64,000 bases of DNA. It comes from Pseudocercospora fijiensis CIRAD86 (lineage: Eukaryota; Ascomycota; Dothideomycetes; Mycosphaerellales; Mycosphaerellaceae). Position 1 is the first letter of the stretch. Each line of letters opens with the position of its first letter. Both the position numbers and the translations under genes were made by a program. Below are positions 33,076-42,688 of the stretch, in pieces. A model generated the notes under the pieces. It did no database searches and had not been told where the DNA came from. It was given only the letters and a program-made list of their open reading frames with translations. The DNA lies in NCBI RefSeq assembly GCF_000340215.1, contig NW_006921534.1, forward strand, positions 3,342,839-3,406,838, written 5' to 3'.

Positions 33076-35613
33076 GTCTGATCGGTTGCGAATCGGATCT
33101 TTCGAATGGTGTCTGTTTGCTAATGGGGATCGTGGTCGTGAATGTGAATAATTGGCGAGAAGTCAATTCTGCCGACTGAACGCAACACGCAAAAATGAGT
33201 GACTGAAGTGCTAAAGAGCGGAAGTGTCTACGAGAGACGAAAGAGGATGTGCGTGGCAAACAGAAGACGTTGGTGAAGAAGGCGGAAAGCACCAGGGACT
33301 GTTGTATGGGGAGCAGGTCGACAAAAGAATGGCGTGGCGGCTTGGTGCCCCTGTCATCGATTCATGCACAGTCTCATCCTGCCGCAATTTAGGAGAATCA
33401 ACGGTCACAAAGCTAATCTGGCCCAAGTGTCGATGTCCAGGTATGATTGGCCTGTGCCTGGCATAAGCGGAAGAGAGGCTGAGCCAAACGGATTCACCTT
33501 CGACACAAATGGGGGCCCGGGGGCAGCCGCTGCAGGTACCGTGCGTGAAGTGAGCCTCTCCGGGGCGAGTGTGGGTGCATATTGCTCCTCCAATTCGCTG
33601 GCTGGCTGGCAGCAGCTCCATCATCGCATATTGATGGTCATAACTTCACTCGGTGACTTGGCGGGCGATAGGCTGCTGGCAAAGTCGGCAATTTCGCGTG
33701 GGCGTAGCGCAGGACTGCATTCGTATCATTCGCACCCTGGATGGCGATCGGAATGGCGCTATTGCACAAGTCCTGCGGTGAACAGCAGTGAGCAGTGAGC
33801 AGGGAGCAGTGATGAGCAGTGAGCAGTGGCACAGAGCAGTGAGCAGTGGCACAGAGCAGCGTGCCGCGCACGCTTGCCTGCAGTGATACATTGCCGGAAT
33901 ACCCCATTCTCGCCTCCCCCTTTGCCACGAGGTCGCATTATTTGTTCTAGTCGGGCGTGTTTCATGCTAATTCGAGCGCGCTCTCTAGCACTGCTTAGCG
34001 TGGGATCGTGGGCTCTCGGCCTCGGCTTCATCTCCAACACGGATGCGTGCCTGAGGTTCGGCTGCACATGATCATTGATGATGGTATGGAGGGGAGGCTA
34101 TCCCTTTACTGACTATACCGGTTATGCTTGGCGAACATAAGTGGAGCAGAAAAGGTGGTTAATTGTGTGCACAGACAGAATTTGTACGAGCGCACAGGCA
34201 AAACTGGGGCAACTTGCATGAACGATCTTGTTCGTCGAGTTTTGAAGGGGATGGACGACGTCTCGCAGACCCTGGCGCGCGCGCGGAAGAAACTCTCGGA
34301 TCTGGCACACCAAATCCTCAGGGTTGTACGCCAGACGCTGACGCAATGAGCATAACAGCCCGCAAATATCTGCGCATCGTCAGACACTTGGTCCAGGAGA
34401 TCCCAACCCGCGGCCCCATGCAGGCAAGCCAGGAACCACGCAAGCAGCTGTGATACACGTGAACTCCTCTTCAGGACCTGGATCGAGCGAGGTCTGAGTG
34501 CTGACGTTCATTCAACCCTCCACGATTCCCACGAAAGCTTGAAACTCCTGCCGAGCACGAACTCACTCACTCGTGCGCGCCATTGAGCCATCCTGTGACA
34601 ACAAGGATGTTCCAAAGACCTTCGTCATTACGCGCATCACGTCGCTGATCAAATATAGCCTTAATGTCTCTCGCAATCCTACCAAATGTCCTGACACCGC
34701 GAAGTACATTGCAGGCTTACAACAATGACCCAAGCTCCGACGTGAGGCCAGAACCTGAGGCCGATTTTCGGTACTTAGAACACCAGTCGACTCAAGAAAT
34801 ATGCAGTGCGGCCATCGCCTCGCTTGTCGAGACAGCATTTTCAAAATTTACTGTCAAAGACTGAGACACTATTGCATCAAGCGAGCATTCGTTTGGTCCT
34901 TGGCATTGAAGACTGAGCCGCCCTGCTACTGGCTTTGCTCAGAGTCCATCCGCATTGGGGGAGGTTTGGAAGATTTGCGATAGTCTTGACGACTTGCTGT
35001 GTGAGCACTGTGAGCACAAGCGACTTCGACACGTTGCATCAATTACCACGATGATCACACTACCTGAGACTCCTAATACGTTCCATTCGTATTGCGTCAA
35101 CATGGTCGACACCTCTGTCCGCAATTATGATCTAGACATAGGTCGCGATGATGTGCACCCCTTAGCGTAGAAGGGAGACATGACTTCCCCCGTCTCCGTC
35201 ACCGGCATATACTGAGAGATGTGTCAGCATGCCATGCTCGCAGTGCACAGCTTCCTCCGCTGCTTCGAAGCAAACTACATGGACAGAGAGGACAATGCTC
35301 AGATGCAGCACATTTCTCAGTCAGAGCAATGTGTCCACCGCAACGACACCAAAGAAGGAGCACATAGTCGGAGAGTGCGTACTATTTGCTTTCTTGCCCA
35401 TAGCGATGCTGCGATACCCTTTCTGTGAGCCGGCGTGGCTGGCATGGTGGGATGGGGAACTGCAGCGTTGGTTCAATGTCTCGATTAGAATATTGTTGGC
35501 TTGCGCAATGTGATCTTACCACTTTATTCTACTAATACAAGTCCGCCCGAGGGTTGAATGCGCGACGATTTCCTTCCCAATGCTCACTCTTCCAGGGTCA
35601 ACGGCGGAACCTC
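33076..35613. other. 2.5-kb intergenic region without supported gene
   Basis: Upstream of the wall-protein gene and downstream of argininosuccinate lyase. Frames of up to 154 codons overlap one another on both strands and show no domain. A GAGCAGT minisatellite lies at 33783-33860. The left part should hold the wall-protein promoter. Confidence 0.45.
33783..33860. repeat. minisatellite of GAGCAGT / GAGCAGTGGCACA units
   Basis: About nine copies of GAGCAGT or close variants. Near the right end a longer 20-bp unit (GAGCAGTGAGCAGTGGCACA) is repeated. Confidence 0.8.
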
Positions 35614-37126
35614 CTACTGTCCACCAGCGAGCGTCACCTTGATAGCCTCGATCTGCTCCAATACCGCACTCTTGCTTGTGCCGCCCTTGGCAGAGCGCAT
35701 CTCAACACTCTTCTGGTAATCAAAAACGCCCAGCACATCCTTCTCGAACCTGCCGTCGACGCCCTTCAATTGCTCGAACGTCAGCGTATCCATGGGCTTG
35801 CCCTCGCTTTCAGCAAGAGCCACAACACGGCCAGAGATGTGGTGTGTCTCTCGGAAAGGCACACCCTTGCGAACGAGATAGTCTGCGAGGTCTGTAGCAA
35901 GCATGTCTGGAGAAAGCGACTTGAGCATGTTCTCTGGGTAGATCGAGAGTGTCGAGAGCACACCAGTAGCTATCTGGACGCTGTCGCCAACAGTCTTGAT
36001 GTGGTCAAGCAGAGGCTCGACAGACTCCTGCAAATCTTTGTTATATGTCGACGGGATGCCCTTCACGCTCATCATGAGTCCGGTCATGTGGCCGAAGGCA
36101 CGTCCAGACTTGCCGCGAATCAGTTCGAGTGAGTCAGGGTTTTTCTTCTGAGGCATAAGAGATGATCCCGTGGAGTATGTATCTGCGAGCTTGATAAAGG
36201 CAAATTCGCCTGTTGAGTAGATGATGAGGTCCTCGGCCCATCGTGAAAGATGGGTCATAAGCATCGTGCCCCATTGCATTGTTTCAATGACGAAGTCGCG
36301 GTCACCAACACCTGCCATTGAGTTCATGATGAGACCATCGAAGCCAAGCTCTTTGGCCATAGCATCGCGATCGATGTTGAATGGGTTGCCTGCGAGAGCA
36401 CCACAGCCCAGTGGTGATTTGTTGATGCGAGCCTGCACTTCTCGTAATCTCTGGAGATCCGATGCAAAGAAAGAGCCGTAAAGCAGCATCCAGTGACTCC
36501 ACCGGATCGGCTGAGCTCGCTGAAGATGAGTGTAGCCGGGCATGACGTGTTCGATCTCCTTCTCGGCACGAGCAGCAATGACTTTCAAGAAAGCGATGAG
36601 GTGACGCTCAAGAATCTCCAGCTGGTCGCGGAGCCATAGTCGCATGTCAGTCGCAACTTGGTCGTTTCGGCTGCGTCCAGTGTGAAGCTTGCCAGCGACG
36701 TCCTTGCCAATGATCTCGGCCAGCCGTCTCTCGTTGGCAGTGTGGATGTCCTCGTCCACGCCGGGGTGGATTTCAAACTTATTCTCCTGCCATTCCTGGA
36801 GTACTTGCTTGAAGCCACGCTCGATTTCCGAGAACTCATGTTCGGTGAGAAGACCACTGTTTTTGTTCGCTCTGGCATATGCTATGCTTCCTCGAATGTC
36901 TTGCGAATAGAACACTCTGTCGAAGTAGATGGATTCTGCTAAGTATCAGTATGGTGGGAGTCGGTAGACATACCAGGGAAGTATGTATATATCGATCTGT
37001 AACGTTGATTGCTCACATAGAGCAATTGTACTTACCATTGTATTGCACCATGATAGGGTCAGTGCCGCCGGTGAATCGGCCTCCCCACAGCTTTCCCGCC
37101 GCCGGAGCATTGCCGTTTGAAGTCAT
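35614..37126 (-). CDS. argininosuccinate lyase
   Basis: Exons 37126-37036 (ending in VQYN) and 36935-35614, joined over a 100-bp intron (GTAAGT...TTAGCAG) that splits a Glu codon, give 470 aa, the normal family length. It opens GKLWGGRFTGGTDP, then HTGRSRNDQ (115-123), GYTHLQRAQP (164-173) and the fumarase/ASL signature GSSLMPQKKNPD (287-298), which carries the catalytic Ser loop. All key stretches are intact. The enzyme splits argininosuccinate into arginine and fumarate, the last step of arginine synthesis, as a tetramer (known for the family). It shares a 320-bp promoter region with the divergent Vfa1-like gene; a TGACTC cross-pathway-control core lies 88 bp upstream of the start. It is the ARG4 (yeast) / argH (bacteria) equivalent. 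Confidence 0.95.
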
Positions 37127-37446
37127 TCTCGCGATCTATTACGACACTCTGGCTTGAGTTGTAGAGTTGTGGTCTAGTCTATAGAGTGCCAATGGCTAGG
37201 AGATTGATCGGAAGAGTCACGGTTCCTGCCTCCAGCCAAAATTTTAGGAGAGCGATAGCAGGGGTGTCTTTCGCTTATCGTGCGCTAGAATAACCATGTT
37301 TGTCCACTTTGCTTTACTGGCGCGTCCCCAGCTTCCGCTTCCACTACCAGGTATTCACTCGACACAACACCTCTAGGAGCGCTGACTGCAGGTCAGTCAG
37401 GCAATCGCCGACCTCATACACGACATTGAAACGGGCATATCCCAAT
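37127..37446. promoter_or_regulatory. divergent promoter, argininosuccinate lyase / Vfa1-like gene
   Basis: 320 bp between two start codons facing away from each other. It includes the leaders of both genes and one TGACTC core at 37219-37214. Confidence 0.6.
37214..37219 (-). promoter_or_regulatory. TGACTC core (CpcA/CPC1/Gcn4-type site)
   Basis: TGACTC on the minus strand, 88 bp upstream of the argininosuccinate lyase start. This half of the Gcn4/CPC1 site is usual before amino-acid biosynthetic genes under general control. A 6-base match alone is weak; gene identity adds support. Confidence 0.4.
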
Positions 37447-38025
37447 ATGGCTGCGAATGGCTCCAAAAATGTATACACCCGCCGGCTAGTGGCCGAAGCC
37501 AGTGCTAAAGCATGCTGGATCTGCTTCAAACCCAGCAGCACTGTGCTCATCAACGAAGATCAAGACTTCTTCTACATATGCCCTGGTCATTTGACGGATC
37601 CCAAGTTCGCGACTGCGAAAGATGCTGAAGATCTGGCCAAGAAAAAGAAGGACGAGGAGATTGAGAAGGAAATCGAGGCCGTGAAGAAGGAATTCGCGGA
37701 GAAGATGCGCAAAAAGATGGACCGACGACGGCAGAAAGAATTTGAGAAGGCCGGCAAGAAGCCGGAAGATGAGAAGAAGAAAGATGAGGAGGAAGAGAGG
37801 AAGCTGGAGAAAGAGCAAGACGAAAGGCTGAAGGAGCTGGAAAAGAAGAAAGACGCTGAGAAGGCAAAGGTCGAAGGCCCGAGGATCTTTGAGCTTCACA
37901 AGAGCTTCTATCAGATGCGACAGCAGCGGAAGGCACAGGCTGCGGCCGCGAAGAGACAGCAAGAACGCATGAGGCAGCCGAACCTGTTTCCCAGCGTGCC
38001 CACAGAGCTTCCAAAAGGACCTTGA
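37447..38025 (+). CDS. Vfa1-like protein (Vps4-associated)
   Basis: Single exon, 192 aa. The start is the ATG at 37447 (AATATGGCT); upstream codons in the same frame have no ATG. The N-terminus has a zinc-ribbon-like C23WIC26 ... C45PGH48 module in KACWICFKPSSTVLI and DFFYICPGHLTD, which matches fungal Vfa1 (DUF1742). A long, highly charged Lys/Glu coiled coil (about 60-150) and a short conserved C-terminus (LFPSVPTELPKGP, about 180-192) follow; in yeast Vfa1 the C-terminal end binds the MIT domain of the ESCRT ATPase Vps4. The role would be at endosomes, modulating Vps4 in ESCRT-III disassembly. It is divergent from argininosuccinate lyase. Confidence 0.8.
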   Translation: MAANGSKNVYTRRLVAEASAKACWICFKPSSTVLINEDQDFFYICPGHLTDPKFATAKDAEDLAKKKKDEEIEKEIEAVKKEFAEKMRKKMDRRRQKEFEKAGKKPEDEKKKDEEEERKLEKEQDERLKELEKKKDAEKAKVEGPRIFELHKSFYQMRQQRKAQAAAAKRQQERMRQPNLFPSVPTELPKGP

Positions 38026-39282
38026 GCGATCAAACTGCCTCGGCTATACACCGAGCATACACTACAATCTCATTGCGCTCTGAGCAATGATGCAAGGAGC
38101 AGGCTGAGCCTGAATGCGTTTCCGTTTGAGACTTTTTATCTGACATTGGTGTCCTTCACTGAGCGCTGTTCAGTGGTCTCTTGCGGAGTCTCTTGGCGCC
38201 GGCTTACAACCGAGCTGAAGTCCTCGCGAACATGAGAGCATATCCATCCCGCGGAGAGGGGTTCTTAGACGACATCAGTGCAGTACAATGCTTCATTTGT
38301 CAGTCGAGCGAAGGAGAAGCATCTGACCTTGACCCACATATTCGGTATCGTCTAATGGTGCGGACAGCGCGAAAGTGGGATACGACGCTGAAAGCCAGGG
38401 TCGACGTCTCACCGTCACATCGACAAACGTTCACCCACCACGAACTACCAGCTTCACGATCCTGCGATACGCGACAGGAGCTCTGTTGTCGTCAATCAAG
38501 TCTTGGCGGTAGCTTATAGCACCACTGTTAACGACGGGCCGTTGGCACAACATCGTCAGCACGTCTCACTGTCTTATGCAGTCAGCATGGCCCCTTTGCT
38601 CACTAGCCACACTTGCATCCTTTCCGCTCAGCTGCAAATTGTGACATCGCTAGATCTTCGCTCTAACTTCGATGTCCGATGCACTTTAGCGAAGAATGCG
38701 GTAGCATGTGACAAGGTCGCTCGCGCGGCTTATACGATGCAGCGTTGGCAACAGCGGGCCCTCCGGCGTGACCTATTGCGTTCGGACTTTCGCGAGATGA
38801 GTGCCCTGGTACACCTAGAGTGACTCGAGGTCTCATCGTATGGCTGCCAGGATCGTGGTCAATATCAGAGTGACTACTCTGATGCCGGTATATCACGTGG
38901 TGAGCTGTGCTTCATCTTCAGTTGTATTCGCTTTGTGTGGTTAACCATGCCATTGTTGGCCAAGGGTTGTAGCGACATAGCCTCAACGATGCGATTCTTT
39001 CCAGGCTTTCACGCACAAAGATATTTGGTGAACGTCTTTGATAGTCGAACAATGGCACTGCTCGTGAATGGCTTTCGACGGAAAGTGAACAAGGCTTCAA
39101 AGGCTACAAAATGCGCTTCAACGGCAGATTTCATCTTCTTTTAAAAGCGGCACGCCCTGAATCCTGTCTTCTACTGCGTGACCAGAATCTAGAAACAAGA
39201 TACCTCCTCACTCCATTCCCACGAATTATCGTATCCGGACGACTCGAGGGCATACCTGAAACGCGCGCAGAGCCTAAGCCAC
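38026..39282. other. intergenic region without supported gene
   Basis: About 1.26 kb. Frames of about 105-112 codons at 38181-38519 and 38503-38823 have no recognisable domain and the latter starts at TTG. The sequence has ordinary composition, not RIP. Confidence 0.4.
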
Positions 39283-40185
39283 ATGGGGACAGACATGAGC
39301 AAGAACGGACAACAAACTACTAACATGAATCTGCAGGAGCTCCCTACAGAGATAGTCGAGAGAATAGCTGGAAACCTGGACATCGTTTCTCTCGGCGCCT
39401 TCCGGGCCGCTAGCAGGACTATTCAAGCAAAGACAACTAAGACTTTCGCCGAAACCGTTGTCCCATACCACACACTCACGGTTCCTCTGACACTACCCGG
39501 CTTGCAAGCGGCTTTGAACGCACTTCGCTTCGATGACATCGCAGAGCAGGCTCTCCATGTTGATTTTAGGGGCAAGTTCCATCTCAACGGTCGTCCAAAA
39601 GGCCTAGTTGACCGTGAAAGGTTCACGCAGCTACTGAGAAAATTGTTCGAACGACTTCAGTCTCTGCAATCTGTCGAGATTCACTTTTACGCTCGCGGGA
39701 ATTTTCAGGGACCTTTAGAAGTCGTGGCTGCCTTGATCGAACAGCCTCTACCTCGACTACACTCGCTGAAGCTCAATCACTTCGCAATCCCTATCGCACG
39801 CCTGACAGACCTTCTCAATACATACAAACCGACCCTCAGGCATGTCTTATTGTCGGAACTGTGTGCATGTGACGGCTCCGGCGAATTTAGCAGGGCGACT
39901 TTGCTTGCACACATACGAGACAATATGAGCTTAAACAGCTTGCGCATTGATCATGCCAATGGCGCCCCACAGCCATATCGATCTCTTCTCCTTGAGCGCA
40001 ACCCAAGGCACTTCACAAGAGTCAATCGTGCTATGAGAGATCCTGACACGAGAGAAATCTCGCATTACACTTTCACAACAGCCCAGACCAATATGTTTGG
40101 GAAGCGCGCGGTGACGCTCGGCCTCAATCAGTGTCTTCGGGAATTTGGGAGCAAGCTGTACGACCCAAAACTTCCAGAGAAGTGA
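39283..40185 (+). CDS. F-box domain protein
   Basis: Single exon of 300 aa. Residues about 15-50 form a classical fungal F-box: NLQELPTEIVERIAGNLD, then IVSLGAFRAASRTIQAKTTK. The remainder is a leucine-rich, weakly repetitive region (for example LPRLHSLKLNHFAI, 164-177) without typed repeats, common in fungal F-box proteins of the large lineage-specific families. It would bind Skp1 and recruit an unknown target to an SCF ubiquitin ligase. An ATG at 39295 or 39325 would also keep the F-box. Such genes are often species-specific and near repeats. Confidence 0.78.
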   Translation: MGTDMSKNGQQTTNMNLQELPTEIVERIAGNLDIVSLGAFRAASRTIQAKTTKTFAETVVPYHTLTVPLTLPGLQAALNALRFDDIAEQALHVDFRGKFHLNGRPKGLVDRERFTQLLRKLFERLQSLQSVEIHFYARGNFQGPLEVVAALIEQPLPRLHSLKLNHFAIPIARLTDLLNTYKPTLRHVLLSELCACDGSGEFSRATLLAHIRDNMSLNSLRIDHANGAPQPYRSLLLERNPRHFTRVNRAMRDPDTREISHYTFTTAQTNMFGKRAVTLGLNQCLREFGSKLYDPKLPEK

Positions 40186-42688
40186 GTCTTTTGACGCACT
40201 CCTCCTTGCTAATCAACTTCAGATGGTAAGGTAGGTGGTAGAATGCACAGAATTTGCTTCTCCTGGCGGAGTCGGCGATCTGATCACTTTCCGAGAAGGA
40301 ACTGAGGGATCGGAGAAGGAAGTACATTTTGGTAAGGGAGGTTTGCTCGTCAGTTCCTGCATAGTGTTTCTTAGTGTCGCCGTTCATCGCAAAATACAAC
40401 CACCGATCCATCCATCGCATCTTTATGATTCCTGCTGTGCTCCTGCTAGCAAGCGCCATACACTACTAACGTTTCCTCCATCGAATCCTCTCCAAATGCA
40501 GCATCGAGTTCGACTGACGACCAGGTTTGTACAGAGCCATATAGCTAAAGAGTTCGCAGTAACCTTGGAAGAAACCTTACCGTGATGAGATTCCAGCTCA
40601 ACAAAGAGGAACTGGGTACAACGCCAGCTAGATATTCTTCAACATGAAGACTTTGCGAGAAGGGGCGCTATTGATACAATACAGCCTGAAATTTGGTTCA
40701 ATTCTTCAGCCTAGCTCCTCCCATCTCAACCAGACTTTCATCTCCCTTCTTCGCAGATGTAAGAAATAGCATCAAGCAGCCACCACAAACTCCGAACAGT
40801 GATGTTCAACTAACGGCACTCCGCATGTCGATCCGGTAGGTAGGCAATACTCCACTCTTTCCGTGACACACGGGAATTCATTTCTTCAGGTTTCATGTCA
40901 AGATTTTCAAACGAAGCGTTGAGTGAGAGAACGAGCCGCGTCTGCATTCGAAGCATATGAACCACGGCCTGGTTCTTCAGGTCTCAGGTGCTGTCATCTC
41001 CGTCCTGCGTAGGAGACCGTATCTCTTCAGGGGCGTATCGGAACTGGTATGCTTGGTAACTATGCACTGTAGGGTCGTCCCGCTTGCCTCACTGGAGCCC
41101 AGTGAAGTGGATTAATGGAGCTTCAATCGCAATCCCAAAACTCGCATCTAGTGAGAAGTGTGCTGTGATGTTGCAGTGGACAGTCAAAGGTTGTCTTGAT
41201 CTATTTGAATGAATCTTGAATTATAAACCGACTGCAGATCTTTTGTAGTTTGCAGTAATTTTGAAAAAGGTAATTTGCCGTCAAGGCCGACCGGCAACTA
41301 GCCTCCGCCTTATAGGGCTCAAAGGATGGCAGTGTACTGTACCAAGGATCTTTTCAAGTCATGGTCTCTCTAGTAAACCAAGATTTGCTAAACGTCCGAT
41401 CCAGCAGGTGGCAGCGGTGAAGATTGGAAACCACGTTCTTGATGCGTTCGAGACACGGCACGGCAAGCTGCAATCTCATGATCCGCGTGGTTGGTGTATG
41501 TACGTACATGTACAAACGGCAGTACCAGCTCTCGCCGCTCGGCTAAGCTGGAAATCGTACTCCCATACTTCCAAGAATAGTGCAAGCTGAGAGATGCAGG
41601 GCAAAGAACACAGCTTCTCTGTGTGTGCGGATCTGATGTTAGGCGTCCTATTTGCCAATCCCCTTTCAAGTTCAGCTGTTGGCATTGCGTTAGTGATCTG
41701 CGACGCTCGTCGCACGCCCCCATTATTTCTTTCAGCTTTCTTGGCTTTGCAACAAACCGGTTACAATTTGATGTTGCCTCAGTACAGCAAGATTAGGTGG
41801 ACCAAAAGTACTGTAAAGAAGTCAGAAAGATCTCCAAGCACGTTGTGCATGACCTATCCTGAAATGCCACCTGCGATGGCGCTTGACCCTAGCTCGTTAA
41901 TGCTGACATCCCCGTCGAGCCTTGTCTGCTGACGTAAAGACACGGCTGTAATCACATGCCCCTAGGACTGCTCACCGTTTGCTTCTAGGTAGAGCCTGAT
42001 CTCTGAAAGAGCCATGTCAGCCCTAAGATCAGATGTGCTACAGTGCGTCGCGTCGGCCGTGGGCTTTAACAGAGAGTATTAGACACGGGTAATATCGGGG
42101 TACAAAAGCACGACGGCTCGCACTTGACGGGATGAAGCTCCTCCATCCTTCCCGAGATAGCTAGATTCGTACTCCCGTCGTATGGCGGGGCATTGTGGAT
42201 CAACAGTGCACGATGGTCATGCAGAACAGTATTTCCGTTCTAAGATTGACTGCCAAATGCCAGCTCTCGTGCGTTGGTTGAAGACAAATCTTGCCAACGA
42301 GCTCCTTTGATCCGTTCCATAGTCATAAGGCTGGTCGAAGCCAGTGATTAGACCGCAGGTTACTTAACTACTGCAGTATGCATTAGTCGCACATGCTATG
42401 CGGCCGCCGTCAACATGATGTAGGCGAACTTGCTTTCGCCGTGATTTTTTCCGTGCCTCCCAAAAGTAGTCGGGACAAGGTCTAACCCAACGCCGATATT
42501 ATGACACGATTTGAACAAGCGATCTAGAGGACTCACATATGCCTGTGCCCAAAAAATGCTTTTCCGCCCTTCATGAAGTGATGCAGTTCATTAAAATCGT
42601 AATCCAGGAGCCTCTACGCTTCTTCGCAGAATCCAGTCAACGCTCACAGTGTGTTCCTCATAAATGGTCGCAAAATAATTCCAACCGG
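40186..42688. other. 2.5-kb intergenic region without supported gene
   Basis: Between the convergent 3' ends of the F-box and C2H2 genes. Frames of about 110 codons (40235-40585, 41261-41590, 41388-41723, 41594-41932) overlap each other and show no domain. GC content and CA/TG frequency look normal. The length is unusual for a convergent pair, so a lost gene or a non-coding transcript is possible. Confidence 0.4.

Noticed and set aside
33211..33798. 137- and 154-codon frames on opposite strands upstream of the wall-protein gene
   Set aside because: They overlap each other, have no domains and lie in a likely promoter.
36930..37035. A 23-nt micro-exon inside the first argininosuccinate lyase intron
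   Set aside because: Including it breaks the reading frame and would need a 39-bp intron; the single 100-bp intron gives the conserved protein.
37486..37962. Leu-rich 158-codon minus-strand frame
   Set aside because: Antisense of the Lys/Glu coiled coil of the Vfa1-like gene.
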